NCBI RefSeq assembly: GCF_017877135.1
Contig: NZ_JAGIPH010000004.1
Coordinates: 1-64,000 of the forward strand
DNA length: 64,000 bases
Reading direction: 5' to 3'
Source of the DNA: Neorhizobium galegae
GTDB taxonomy: Bacteria > Pseudomonadota > Alphaproteobacteria > Rhizobiales > Rhizobiaceae
Positions 9,437 through 16,057 of this stretch are shown piece after piece. The notes beneath the pieces were generated by a model that had not been told where the DNA came from, did not search any database, and was given only the letters and a program-made list of their open reading frames with translations. Made by a program: the position numbers and the translations under genes. Position 1 is the stretch's first letter. Each line of letters opens with the position of its first letter.

Positions 9437-11442
9437 TCCGTCACCTCCCGCAGAAGGCGCATAATTTCATCCTCCGCCTGCTTCAGTTCGGCGTCGATCA
9501 CCGCCAAGGGACGAGGTGGGGTGAACTTGTAGAAGTGGCGATTGAAGTTGATTTCATAGCCCACCTTGTCCTTGGCACGGTCAATCCAAGCATCGGGTAC
9601 ATGGGGTAGTACTTCGCGGACGAAGAAGGCGTGGACATCGACCTTGAGCGGGATATTCTCGAAATCGCGCAGATCAGGATCTGGTTCGAAACCCTTGCCT
9701 TTACGTACCTTTTCCGCACTTGCGTCCTTGGTGGTAAAAACGTTGCGAAACAGCTTTTCGTCCGCCGCACGCCACTTCGACTCACGATCGTTAAGAATCC
9801 GCTCGACTGTCTCTGACACGGCGTTCCAATCCATCAACGGTTCGCGACGAAGCTCCTTGTCAATTGCCTGAATATCGTCGAGCAGATGCGGTGCAGCATC
9901 GAGAAAGCGGGCCTTGTCCTCCACCGTCATCTGATAGCGCAAACGCAATGGCCGCTCGATCATGACGCGGGTGTAGCCGAAATCGTCATTGTCGAAGATC
10001 TTGGACTGCTCACTCGGGGTAAACTGGCCATAGCGGCGGACGATATCTGCAATCTGGTCCGGCTCGTCTGGACGGTCATCGCCTTCGAGTGCCGGCCCTT
10101 CGCCAATTTTGCGCCGCTTGTCCCCTTGACTTCGGCGCATTTGGACATAGGTTTCGCGCGCGTCTACCAGCTGGATTTTGCCCTTGCGGGCCTTGGCCTT
10201 CCGGTTAGTGACGATCCAGATATAGGTGCCAATGCCGGTGTTGTAGAACATCTGTTCCGGCAGGGCGATGATCGCCTCCAGCATATCCGCTTCGATGATC
10301 CATCTGCGGATGTTGCTTTCCCCGCCCCCGGCGCCGCCCGTGAACAGTGGCGAACCGCTGAAGACAATGGCAGCACGCGAGCCGTACTTCTGCTTGGCAG
10401 GCGCATAGTCTTCGAACTTCGAGATCATGTGCTGCAGGAAAAGCAACGACCCGTCATTAACGCGCGGCAGCCCGGCGTGGAAGCGGCCGGATTTGCCGCG
10501 CTCATGCTCGGCCACGATTTCCTTCTGTTGCTTTTTCCAGTCCACGCCAAAGGGCGGATTGGCGATGAAGTAATCGAACCGGTTTTTGCCCTCTTCCGCG
10601 AACTTGTCGTCGGTGAAGGTATCGCCGAACTGTATGTTCTCGCCGTGCCCGTTGTGGTCAACCTGCTTCATCAGCATGTCTGAAGCGGCGGTGGCGAAGG
10701 CCCGCTTGTTGTAATCCTGGCCGTAGACATACAGCTTCGCCGGCGAGTTGTGCCGCCGCATATAGGCTTGCGCTTCGGCCAGCATTCCGCCCGTGCCGCA
10801 CGCGGGATCGAGTATGGTCCGGACCGCCCCTTCCTTCACGAACAGGTCGTCATCATCGTAGAACAGCAGATCAACCATCAGCGTGATGACTTCGCGCGGG
10901 GTAAAATGGTCGCCCGCCGTTTCATTCGCCAATTCGTTGAAGCGCCGGATCAGGTTTTCGAAAAGCAGCCCCATCTGCTCATTCTTGACTTTGTTGGGGT
11001 GTAGATCGACCGCAGCGAACTCCTTGACGATCAGGAACAGAATGCCTGCCTCGTGCATCCGCTCAATCTCTGCCGTGAATTCGAAATACTCGAAGATCTT
11101 CCGGACATTGGCGGAAAAACTGTCGATATAGGTCTGCAAATGGCGATTGAGGTTGTCTGGGTCCCCGAGAAGCTTTCTGAAATCAAGCTCTGAGCGATTA
11201 TGAAAGCGATGGCCAGCCACCTGGTTCAACTTGCTGTCGAGCGCATCGCCTTTAATCTTGCTGCCTTCGCGGCGCTTGGCCTCGGCAACGACCGCTGCCT
11301 TCGTATCCGCCAGGACGCAATCGAAGCGGCGAAGGACGACCAGCGGCAACATGACTCGCTCATACTGCGGCGGTCGGTAAGGGCCGCGCAGCAAATTGGC
11401 GATGTCCCAGATCAGGTTGGCAAGGTTGGCATGAGTGGCCAT
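9433..11442 (-). CDS. hsdM: type I restriction-modification methyltransferase (HsdM)
   Basis: 669 aa N6-adenine methyltransferase. The SAM site is ILDPACGTGGMLAEA and the catalytic motif is FIANPPFGVDW. A helical N-terminal HsdM domain precedes them. The C-terminal part is longer than in classical 500-residue HsdM, with an extra domain (around KGFEPDPDLRDFENIPLK) seen in the larger HsdM class. It protects host DNA and forms the HsdMS core. Its ATG overlaps the stop of the small phd gene by one base. Confidence 0.93.
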   Translation of the reverse strand: MATHANLANLIWDIANLLRGPYRPPQYERVMLPLVVLRRFDCVLADTKAAVVAEAKRREGSKIKGDALDSKLNQVAGHRFHNRSELDFRKLLGDPDNLNRHLQTYIDSFSANVRKIFEYFEFTAEIERMHEAGILFLIVKEFAAVDLHPNKVKNEQMGLLFENLIRRFNELANETAGDHFTPREVITLMVDLLFYDDDDLFVKEGAVRTILDPACGTGGMLAEAQAYMRRHNSPAKLYVYGQDYNKRAFATAASDMLMKQVDHNGHGENIQFGDTFTDDKFAEEGKNRFDYFIANPPFGVDWKKQQKEIVAEHERGKSGRFHAGLPRVNDGSLLFLQHMISKFEDYAPAKQKYGSRAAIVFSGSPLFTGGAGGGESNIRRWIIEADMLEAIIALPEQMFYNTGIGTYIWIVTNRKAKARKGKIQLVDARETYVQMRRSQGDKRRKIGEGPALEGDDRPDEPDQIADIVRRYGQFTPSEQSKIFDNDDFGYTRVMIERPLRLRYQMTVEDKARFLDAAPHLLDDIQAIDKELRREPLMDWNAVSETVERILNDRESKWRAADEKLFRNVFTTKDASAEKVRKGKGFEPDPDLRDFENIPLKVDVHAFFVREVLPHVPDAWIDRAKDKVGYEINFNRHFYKFTPPRPLAVIDAELKQAEDEIMRLLREVTE

Positions 11443-11615
11443 CAGGCATTGGTTCCGTTCTTTTCGGCTTGGGCCGAGAGCCGTTCATATTCCTCCACCG
11501 ACAGCACGACCACGACAGGTCTGCCGTGTTTGTCTATGGAGACAGGGGATGCCCGAGCCAGATCAATCAGCCGACCAAAGCCATTCTTAGCGTCGCGCGC
11601 CGACATGTGCTGCAT
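11442..11615 (-). CDS. Phd-type antitoxin heading the restriction operon
   Basis: 57 aa (MQHMSARDAKNGFGRLIDLA..., DKHGRPVVVVLSVEEYERL), a typical Phd/YefM protein. The start at 11615 is chosen because GGAGGGG lies just before it. A longer in-frame start at 11648 would place the coding region over the predicted -10 box. No toxin gene accompanies it, and the next gene is hsdM. As an autorepressor it may set expression of the whole restriction/Septu operon, a role otherwise played by C proteins. That role is inferred. Confidence 0.78.
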   Translation of the reverse strand: MQHMSARDAKNGFGRLIDLARASPVSIDKHGRPVVVVLSVEEYERLSAQAEKNGTNA

Positions 11616-11634
11616 GTGCCCCTCCAAAGTTGGA

Positions 11635-11645
11635 GCTATTATAGC
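11635..11645 (-). promoter_or_regulatory. candidate Phd operator over the -10 of the restriction operon
   Basis: GCTATTATAGC is an 11-base palindrome. On the minus strand it contains TATAAT (11643-11638), a consensus -10 hexamer about 23 bases before the chosen phd start codon. No convincing -35 is seen 16-18 bases upstream. A repressor bound here would block the promoter. Confidence 0.45.
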
Positions 11646-11839
11646 CATAATGGATTGAAAGAAAAGAGCATTTCGTGCGACATTGCCGACATCCTGATTG
11701 AGACAAAGCGGGAGTCGACTTTCAGGCGTTCAGTGCCGCCAGCAGAAGATTGGATTCAAACGCTGAATCACCGCTACCTGTCTGAAGTACGGGTCCTTTA
11801 TGACTGCGTGCGCGTAAGCCGTCACGCTCATCGCAACCG

Positions 11840-11977
11840 CTACACCCAGTTTTCCACCCGCACGCCGGGCATACGGACGAACTCCTTCATATTGTTCGTC
11901 ACCACGATCAGCCCCTCGCTACGGGCGTGTGCGCCGGGCTGCCCGTAATGCGCGACCGCCTTGTCTCTCAGCGGGCC
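11840..11977 (-). pseudogene. VapC (PIN) toxin relic
   Basis: The C-terminal end of a VapC toxin is clear on the minus strand: HARSEGLIVVTNNMKEF followed by VRMPGVRVENWV and a stop at 11842-11840. The segment just before it (RDKAVAHYGQ-PGAHARSEG) lacks about 17-20 residues that intact relatives have between HYGQ and HARS, including the IGPxDxLIA active-site strand. Further upstream the frame breaks. No partner vapB is visible. Dead gene. Confidence 0.65.
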
Positions 11978-12227
11978 GCGCTTGTCGAGCGCGCCGCAAT
12001 CACGCAGTCGCGCATTTCCGCCATTCGGCTTCGATCACTGACGCGGGAATGTCGTCAGGGTGTCTCCCATGTGATGCGCAACAGTGCTAACGAAAGATTG
12101 TCGAATTGATTGATCGGGTTAGGCGATCCACTTATCGCGTTAGACACGCTACCGCAAAACCATTCAATAGCGCAGCCTTTTCAGGTCGGACGTGGCCTTG
12201 CGCCGTCCGGCTTTGGGAGGACGCGCC

Positions 12228-12443
12228 ATGCAGAGCATAGATTGGCGTAATCCGGCGGCCTATAAACGCATTAGGGACCTTCCGCCCGCCGGTTTCGCCT
12301 GGGAATACCTTCGTCGTAACGAAGACTATCGCCATGACGTCGAGAGACTCGCGCAGAGGAGAGAACCCGCGGGAGAAGAGGTTGACGCCTTTGTTTCCCG
12401 CTGGGGGGTACGATTTCGCACACGACCCCGACGCGCAGCCTGA
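12228..12443 (+). CDS. FseA-like activator, upstream frame (DUF6499)
   Basis: 71 aa from the ATG after GGGAGG. It begins MQSIDWRNPAAYKRIRDL and contains FAWEYLRRNEDYRHDV, the DUF6499 signature that forms the N-terminus of FseA-type ICE activators. The frame ends at 12443, but homology carries on in the +1 frame. In ICEMlSymR7A the corresponding ORFs msi172 and msi171 are joined by programmed +1 frameshifting to make FseA, the activator of excision genes. Here the two frames overlap in the same +1 relation. Alone, the upstream product would be a short non-activating peptide. Confidence 0.8.
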   Translation: MQSIDWRNPAAYKRIRDLPPAGFAWEYLRRNEDYRHDVERLAQRREPAGEEVDAFVSRWGVRFRTRPRRAA

Positions 12444-13023
12444 CGGCGCACCGCCTTTCTGGTCGCCGCATTTCAATCCGCAGGCGATTACTCTGTCACC
12501 GGTCGAGCAGAACGATCCCGATGGCGGGCGGCTTGTCGCTCTCGCACATCTCGATGGCCTGATCCTGCGTCGCGCGCCGGATGGCTGGCACGCAATCTGG
12601 CGTATCGGTGGGATGGAGCATCAATTCTGGCTGCCGCAGGGCGCGATCGATGCGGCAGCTTTCTATGCTGCAATCCTGCCTATGGACGAGTTCATGGAAT
12701 TGCGCGCCCATGCTGCCCGCCGCCTCTGGCGGTGCCTGACAGGCCGCTCTCCGGGGCCGGATATTCGCACCATGCCAGCGCAGCTTCGGCAATGGCACCT
12801 TCTGTCGCTACGGGCGTTGGACGCACGGCTACACGGCGAAAGCTATCGCGCCGTTGCCGAAGTCCTACTCGGCTTCCTTGGCAACAAGGAAGAATTCGAG
12901 ACTGATCCGCGCAAGAATAAGGCACGTCGTCTTGTTTCCCACGGCATCAGGATGATGCGCGGGGGCTATCGGCTACTTTTGCATTATCCGGTAAAGCCAG
13001 GTCCGCGCTCAAAGGGCAAATGA
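12334..13023 (+). CDS. fseA: FseA-like activator, downstream frame (DUF2285)
   Basis: The DUF2285 half: PPFWSPHF, DGWHAIWRIGGMEHQFWLP, then LRALDARLHGESYRAVAEV and IRMMRGGYRLLLHYP. The open frame has an ATG at 12334, but residues before about 12418 overlap the DUF6499 frame and look non-homologous. The likely active protein is a fusion, 12228-12416 joined to 12418-13023 (about 264 aa), by skipping one base. It would activate the AlpA/RdfS-like gene at 13792 and so excision and transfer. The gene converges on the QseM-like gene. Function is inferred from Mesorhizobium. Confidence 0.8.
   Translation: MTSRDSRRGENPREKRLTPLFPAGGYDFAHDPDAQPDGAPPFWSPHFNPQAITLSPVEQNDPDGGRLVALAHLDGLILRRAPDGWHAIWRIGGMEHQFWLPQGAIDAAAFYAAILPMDEFMELRAHAARRLWRCLTGRSPGPDIRTMPAQLRQWHLLSLRALDARLHGESYRAVAEVLLGFLGNKEEFETDPRKNKARRLVSHGIRMMRGGYRLLLHYPVKPGPRSKGK
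12411..12419 (+). promoter_or_regulatory. candidate +1 ribosomal frameshift site
   Basis: In the upstream frame the codons are CGA TTT CGC. Reading TTT, skipping C12417 and continuing GCA CAC GAC CCC turns ...SRWGVRF into AHDPDAQPDG..., which restores the WGxRF-(x)-DPD pattern expected across the DUF6499/DUF2285 junction. A Phe tRNA can re-pair from TTT to TTC in the +1 frame. The exact slip codon is inferred. Confidence 0.55.
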
Positions 13024-13030
13024 GGCAGTC

Positions 13031-13327
13031 TCACCGATTCCTGTTTGCCGCAGCCTGTTCCAGTATTTGCCTGTAACCTTCCCGCGACAGCCATTGGGCG
13101 CGTTCCAGATGGCTCTGCCAGCATCGCCGGGTTAGCATCTCATCTGATGCCGGATCGCGGTGCAGAACAATTCGCGCCACTTCCTTCCAGTCCGCATCCT
13201 CGGCCTTGGCGTCGAGAAGGCGCAGATAGGTCACGAAATGCTGCTCGTCATAGGCGGTCATGACATTGCCGGACGGCGCTAGATCATCCACATCGGGATC
13301 AAGTTCGACGGGTGCTTTCACGGTCAT
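13031..13327 (-). CDS. QseM-like DUF2285 antiactivator
   Basis: 98 aa. The C-terminal part (YLRLLDAKAEDADWKEVARIV, RCWQSHLERAQWL, EGYRQIL) follows the same DUF2285 pattern as the FseA half opposite (LRALDARLHGESYRAVAEV, GGYRLLL). In ICEMlSymR7A QseM is a small DUF2285 protein that binds and blocks TraR and FseA. Size, family and position next to an fseA-like gene all fit. GAAGGGGA precedes the ATG. It runs convergently to fseA with an 8-base gap. I see no traR, traI or qseC in the window, so its own control is unknown. Confidence 0.7.
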   Translation of the reverse strand: MTVKAPVELDPDVDDLAPSGNVMTAYDEQHFVTYLRLLDAKAEDADWKEVARIVLHRDPASDEMLTRRCWQSHLERAQWLSREGYRQILEQAAANRNR

Positions 13328-13342
13328 TCCCCTTCTTTCAGA

Positions 13343-13377
13343 AGAGTTTCTGCGGTTCGCCCCCGCAATAAAACTCT
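13343..13377 (-). promoter_or_regulatory. inverted repeat upstream of the QseM-like gene
   Basis: AGAGTTT (13343-13349) with TGCGG (13351-13355) pairs with CCGCA (13363-13367) and AAACTCT (13371-13377). The repeat ends 16 bases before the QseM-like start codon. It could be a repressor operator or a 5' leader hairpin. No function can be assigned. Confidence 0.4.
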
Positions 13378-13393
13378 CTGACTCCTGGTGATC

Positions 13394-13559
13394 GGGGAGT
13401 TAGTAACCGTGACTAGACGGCCCCATGGCCTTTAGCTGGAAAGCCTGTTGCATACGCCACAGGCTCCCCGACCATAGGGTCAAGGAGTATGGTGCCGTCA
13501 CGGCCGACACCAACCGCTAGTCAGGGGTTACTACGCCCCCGGAGCAGTGCGTCTGCTCC
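13394..13559 (+). ncRNA. candidate structured RNA or structured DNA element
   Basis: A long-range helix closes this stretch. GGGG (13394-13397), TAGTAACC (13401-13408), TGACTAG (13410-13416) and CGG (13418-13420) pair in register with CCG (13514-13516), CTAGTCA (13517-13523), GGTTACTA (13526-13533) and CCCC (13537-13540). Inside is a hairpin AGCCTGT/ACAGGCT (13442-13448/13459-13465) and a small GACCATAGGGTC stem. A second hairpin GGAGCAG/CTGCTCC follows at 13541-13559. No convincing gene overlaps it. It may be a leader or regulatory RNA for the excision/replication operon, or an origin-type DNA structure. The orientation is unproven and I do not recognise a named RNA family. Confidence 0.5.
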
Positions 13560-13791
13560 ATCTGTATTAATAGCCGAACTGCGTGCGGATGTCTTGGGCA
13601 AATCCGCATCGGCCTGCCTGAGTTGCTGAAATCTCACGTCTTTTCGCGCTGACACAGCCAATTTCAGGGGTGCCGTCTGCGCAGGGGCACAAATGCGGCA
13701 CGCTACACGCCGCTGATCACTTCCCATGGTTCGCTATAGCGCGCCGCCGTCTCCGGCAGCCGCATCAACCTGACGAACCGGAGGTGATCTC
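13560..13791 (+). promoter_or_regulatory. upstream region of the excision/replication operon
   Basis: About 230 bases with no credible gene. It ends in a strong ribosome site GGAGGTGATCTC directly before the AlpA-like gene. In Mesorhizobium ICEs the FseA-activated rdfS promoter lies in this position. I cannot point to a specific binding motif or a good -35/-10 pair. Confidence 0.35.
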
Positions 13792-14064
13792 ATGGCCGAG
13801 CGCCGCAACACGGAAATGCCACCGCGCATGCTGCGCACTCAGGAAGCTGCACGTTTCCTCGGTATTTCTCTTCGCACGCTGGAAAAACACCGGACCTACG
13901 GGACCGGTCCGACCTATCGAAAAATCGGCGGCCGCGTCCTCTATACCGTCGAGGATCTTCAGTCCTGGGCCGACATTGGCACGCGCAAATCCACCAGTGA
14001 CGAGGGCGCAGGCACGGTCTTTCCGGCTCGCCCCCTGACGCCTGAAGAGCGGAGCAAGCTCTGA
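13792..14064 (+). CDS. AlpA/RdfS-like HTH protein, putative excisionase
   Basis: 90 aa with a winged helix-turn-helix of the MerR/AlpA excisionase type: MLRTQEAARFLGISLRTLEK, then GPTYRKIGGRVLYTVEDLQSW. The C-terminal tail is short and polar. In ICEMlSymR7A the similar RdfS protein is the recombination directionality factor, turned on by FseA and placed ahead of transfer genes. Here too it heads an operon into repA (TGAATG junction). RdfS works with a tyrosine integrase, whereas this element has a serine recombinase, so direct action on the recombinase is uncertain. It may instead be a transcriptional regulator. Confidence 0.75.
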   Translation: MAERRNTEMPPRMLRTQEAARFLGISLRTLEKHRTYGTGPTYRKIGGRVLYTVEDLQSWADIGTRKSTSDEGAGTVFPARPLTPEERSKL

Positions 14065-15156
14065 ATGCGGCCCGTCGATCAACTTGACGCCCTGCGGCGA
14101 GAAGGGGGCAGCGAGCGCAGGCACCTCGATCCGTTCGTGGTCGCAACTGGCGATGCCAGTCCGCGCGACCAGCGCGATCTGATGGAACGGCCCTTCTTCT
14201 CGTTGGCGAAGACGCCGCGCACGAAGCCGATCCTCTACAAGACCACCGATGTCGAGGTGCAGGTATTCGGGATGCCTGAACACGGCATGGCGACGATCTG
14301 GGATGCCGATGTGCTGATCTGGGCTGCGAGCCAGATCGTCGCCGCCGAGAACGACGGCATCAAGACATCCCGCTTCTTGCGCTTTACGCCCTATCATCTG
14401 TTGCGCGCCATCGGGCGCGACACCGGCAATCGCCAATATCTGCTGCTGAAGGCAGCGCTGGCACGCCTGCAATCCACCGTCGTCGCCACGACGATCCGTA
14501 ACGGCAAGCATTGGCGCCGCCGCCAGTTCTCCTGGATCAACGAATGGGAAGAGATGACCACCCGCGACGGGCGTGTCGAGGGCATGGAGTTTGTCCTGCC
14601 CGAGTGGTTCTACAACAGCGTCCTCGACCGTTCGCTCGTCCTCACCATCGACCCGGACTATTTCCGGCTGACCGGCGGTATCGAGCGCTGGCTCTACCGT
14701 GTCGCCCGTAAACATGCCGGACATCAGCCGCATGGCTGGCTGTTCGAGGTTGTGCACCTCTACCAGAAATCCGGCAGCATGGCCCGACCATCGGATTTTG
14801 CGCTCGACCTGCGCCGCATTGCTGCCCGCCAGCCGCTGCCCGGCTACAGGCTCAAGATCCTGCGTGAAGATCGCCGCGAACTGCTGCGAATCCGCCCTGA
14901 AAATTCATCAACAGTGCCTGTGGATAACATTGTGCATGCTGTCGGTACATCAGGCGCAAAGGGTATCGGTACATCAGGCGCAGCACTGTCGGCACATCAG
15001 GCGCACGAACCCCAATCAAGTCTCTGGAATGAAAACCAGAATCCGGCTGCTAACTTAGAATCTAACATAGAATCTAACTTTTCTTCTTTGACGCGCGCGC
15101 ATGGGAGGCGCGGTGCCAGTGCCACTTCCCGCCGACCTGGGCGGGGTACGCCATGA
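14065..15156 (+). CDS. repA: RepA-like plasmid replication initiator
   Basis: 363 aa. The core ([68 protein letters not shown]) is the replication initiator family carried by many alphaproteobacterial plasmids and ICEs. The start abuts the stop of the AlpA-like gene. The C-terminal third (after about residue 285) is low-complexity and coincides with three iteron-like DNA repeats and an AT-rich repeat, so the gene may contain its own origin. It should allow the excised circle to replicate. It overlaps parA by four bases. Confidence 0.85.
   Translation: MRPVDQLDALRREGGSERRHLDPFVVATGDASPRDQRDLMERPFFSLAKTPRTKPILYKTTDVEVQVFGMPEHGMATIWDADVLIWAASQIVAAENDGIKTSRFLRFTPYHLLRAIGRDTGNRQYLLLKAALARLQSTVVATTIRNGKHWRRRQFSWINEWEEMTTRDGRVEGMEFVLPEWFYNSVLDRSLVLTIDPDYFRLTGGIERWLYRVARKHAGHQPHGWLFEVVHLYQKSGSMARPSDFALDLRRIAARQPLPGYRLKILREDRRELLRIRPENSSTVPVDNIVHAVGTSGAKGIGTSGAALSAHQAHEPQSSLWNENQNPAANLESNIESNFSSLTRAHGRRGASATSRRPGRGTP
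14941..15005 (+). repeat. three iteron-like direct repeats inside repA
   Basis: GTCGGTACATCAGGCGCA (14941-14958), ATCGGTACATCAGGCGCA (14965-14982) and GTCGGCACATCAGGCGCA (14988-15005) are 16/18 or more identical. They start 24 and 23 bases apart, about two helical turns. They lie in the low-complexity 3' part of repA. Direct repeats of this size and phase are typical RepA-binding iterons of an origin. Confidence 0.65.
15050..15078 (+). repeat. AT-rich tandem repeat, possible DNA unwinding element
   Basis: CTAAC, then TTAGAATCTAAC (15055-15066) and ATAGAATCTAAC (15067-15078) form a 12-base period in an otherwise GC-rich gene, 45 bases after the last iteron. It is followed by TTTTCTTCTTTG. This is where an iteron origin would melt. 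It encodes the SNIESNF-type tail of RepA. Confidence 0.5.
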
Positions 15157-15806
15157 TCGTCGCGCTCCTCAATCAGAAAGGCGGCGTGGGCAAGACCACG
15201 CTGGCGCTGCATCTCGCCGGAGCCTGGGCTGCGGCAGGTAAGCGCGTCATCCTCATCGATGCAGACCCGCAAGGCTCTGCGCTCGACTGGTCGGAGCGGC
15301 GCAGCCATGAAGGACTGCCAAGGTTGTTCACCGTCATCGGCCTGGCCCGCGATACGCTGCACCGGGAAGCGCCGGAGCTGGCGCGTGACGCCGATCATGT
15401 CGTCATTGATGGTCCGCCCCGTGTCGCTGGCCTCATGCGCTCAGCGCTGCTTGCGGCAGATCTGTTGCTGATCCCGGTGCAGCCATCCCCCTTTGACGGC
15501 TGGGCATAGGCCGAGATGCTGTCGCTGCTGAACGAAGCACGCATCTATCGCCCGCAACTTGCCGCCCGATTTGTGCTGAACCGATGCGGTGCGCGCACCG
15601 TCATCGCCCGCGAAACGGCCGAGACACTGGCTGACCATGATCCGCCCTTGCCGGCCACAACGATCGGCCAGCGTGTCGCCTTCGCCGAAGCCGCACAGAC
15701 CGGACGGCTGGTCTGCGAGACCGATGGCGGTGAACGGGCCGCACAGGAGGTCACAGCGCTGGCGGATGAGATCGATGGCCTCGGTATCGGGAGGAGCGTG
15801 CCATGA
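15153..15806 (+). pseudogene. parA: ParA-type partition ATPase with in-frame amber codon
   Basis: The frame opens with [20 protein letters not shown] (deviant Walker A KGGVGKTT) and has [15 protein letters not shown] and VVIDGPPR (Walker A' and B). At 15507-15509 a TAG interrupts PSPFDGWA-stop-AEMLSLLNEAR. The frame then continues without a break to 15806 and the second part is normal ParA sequence. Relatives have Ser at this site, so one base (TCG to TAG) explains it. The product is either a 118-residue fragment, a readthrough protein of 217 residues, or two pieces with reinitiation at ATG 15516. A sequencing error is also possible. Confidence 0.8.
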
Positions 15807-16057
15807 CACGTCCGCCCGTCAAATCCGGCTTCGCATCGCGTCCGGGCAATCCCGATAGCTGGGTCAGAGCCACCGAGGCGCCGGCAACCGGCAAGACGCC
15901 GACGGAGGCGTTCACCGCCCGCCTGACCATCGACATCACGCCCGTACTGCGCGGGCGCATCAAGGTTGCCGCTTTCCGGCGCGATGTCACCGTCGCCGTG
16001 ATGCTGCGCGAGCTGCTGGTCAGCGAGTTTCCACCCACCGAAGGAGACCAGCCATGA
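15803..16057 (+). CDS. small partition-associated protein, ribbon-helix-helix-like
   Basis: 84 aa. A disordered N-terminus is followed by FTARLTIDITPVLRGRIKVAAFRRDVTVAVMLRELL, which looks like a ribbon-helix-helix fold: a strand, then two helices. It overlaps parA by four bases and the DUF2840 gene by four. ParA proteins of this type often pair with small RHH centromere-binding proteins, so a partition role is likely but not shown. Confidence 0.65.
   Translation: MTRPPVKSGFASRPGNPDSWVRATEAPATGKTPTEAFTARLTIDITPVLRGRIKVAAFRRDVTVAVMLRELLVSEFPPTEGDQP

Noticed and set aside
12067-12227. TraR (tra box) binding site upstream of the FseA-like gene
   Set aside because: No 18-base palindrome of the tra-box type is present in this interval.
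12132-12476. Minus-strand open frame over the fseA region
   Set aside because: Antisense shadow of a conserved two-frame gene.
13521-13727. 68-codon minus-strand open frame
   Set aside because: It overlaps the structured element, has no homology pattern that I know and no good ribosome site.
15516-15806. Separate second gene starting at ATG 15516
   Set aside because: It is in the same frame as parA and continues its homology across a single TAG, so it is the ParA C-terminal part.
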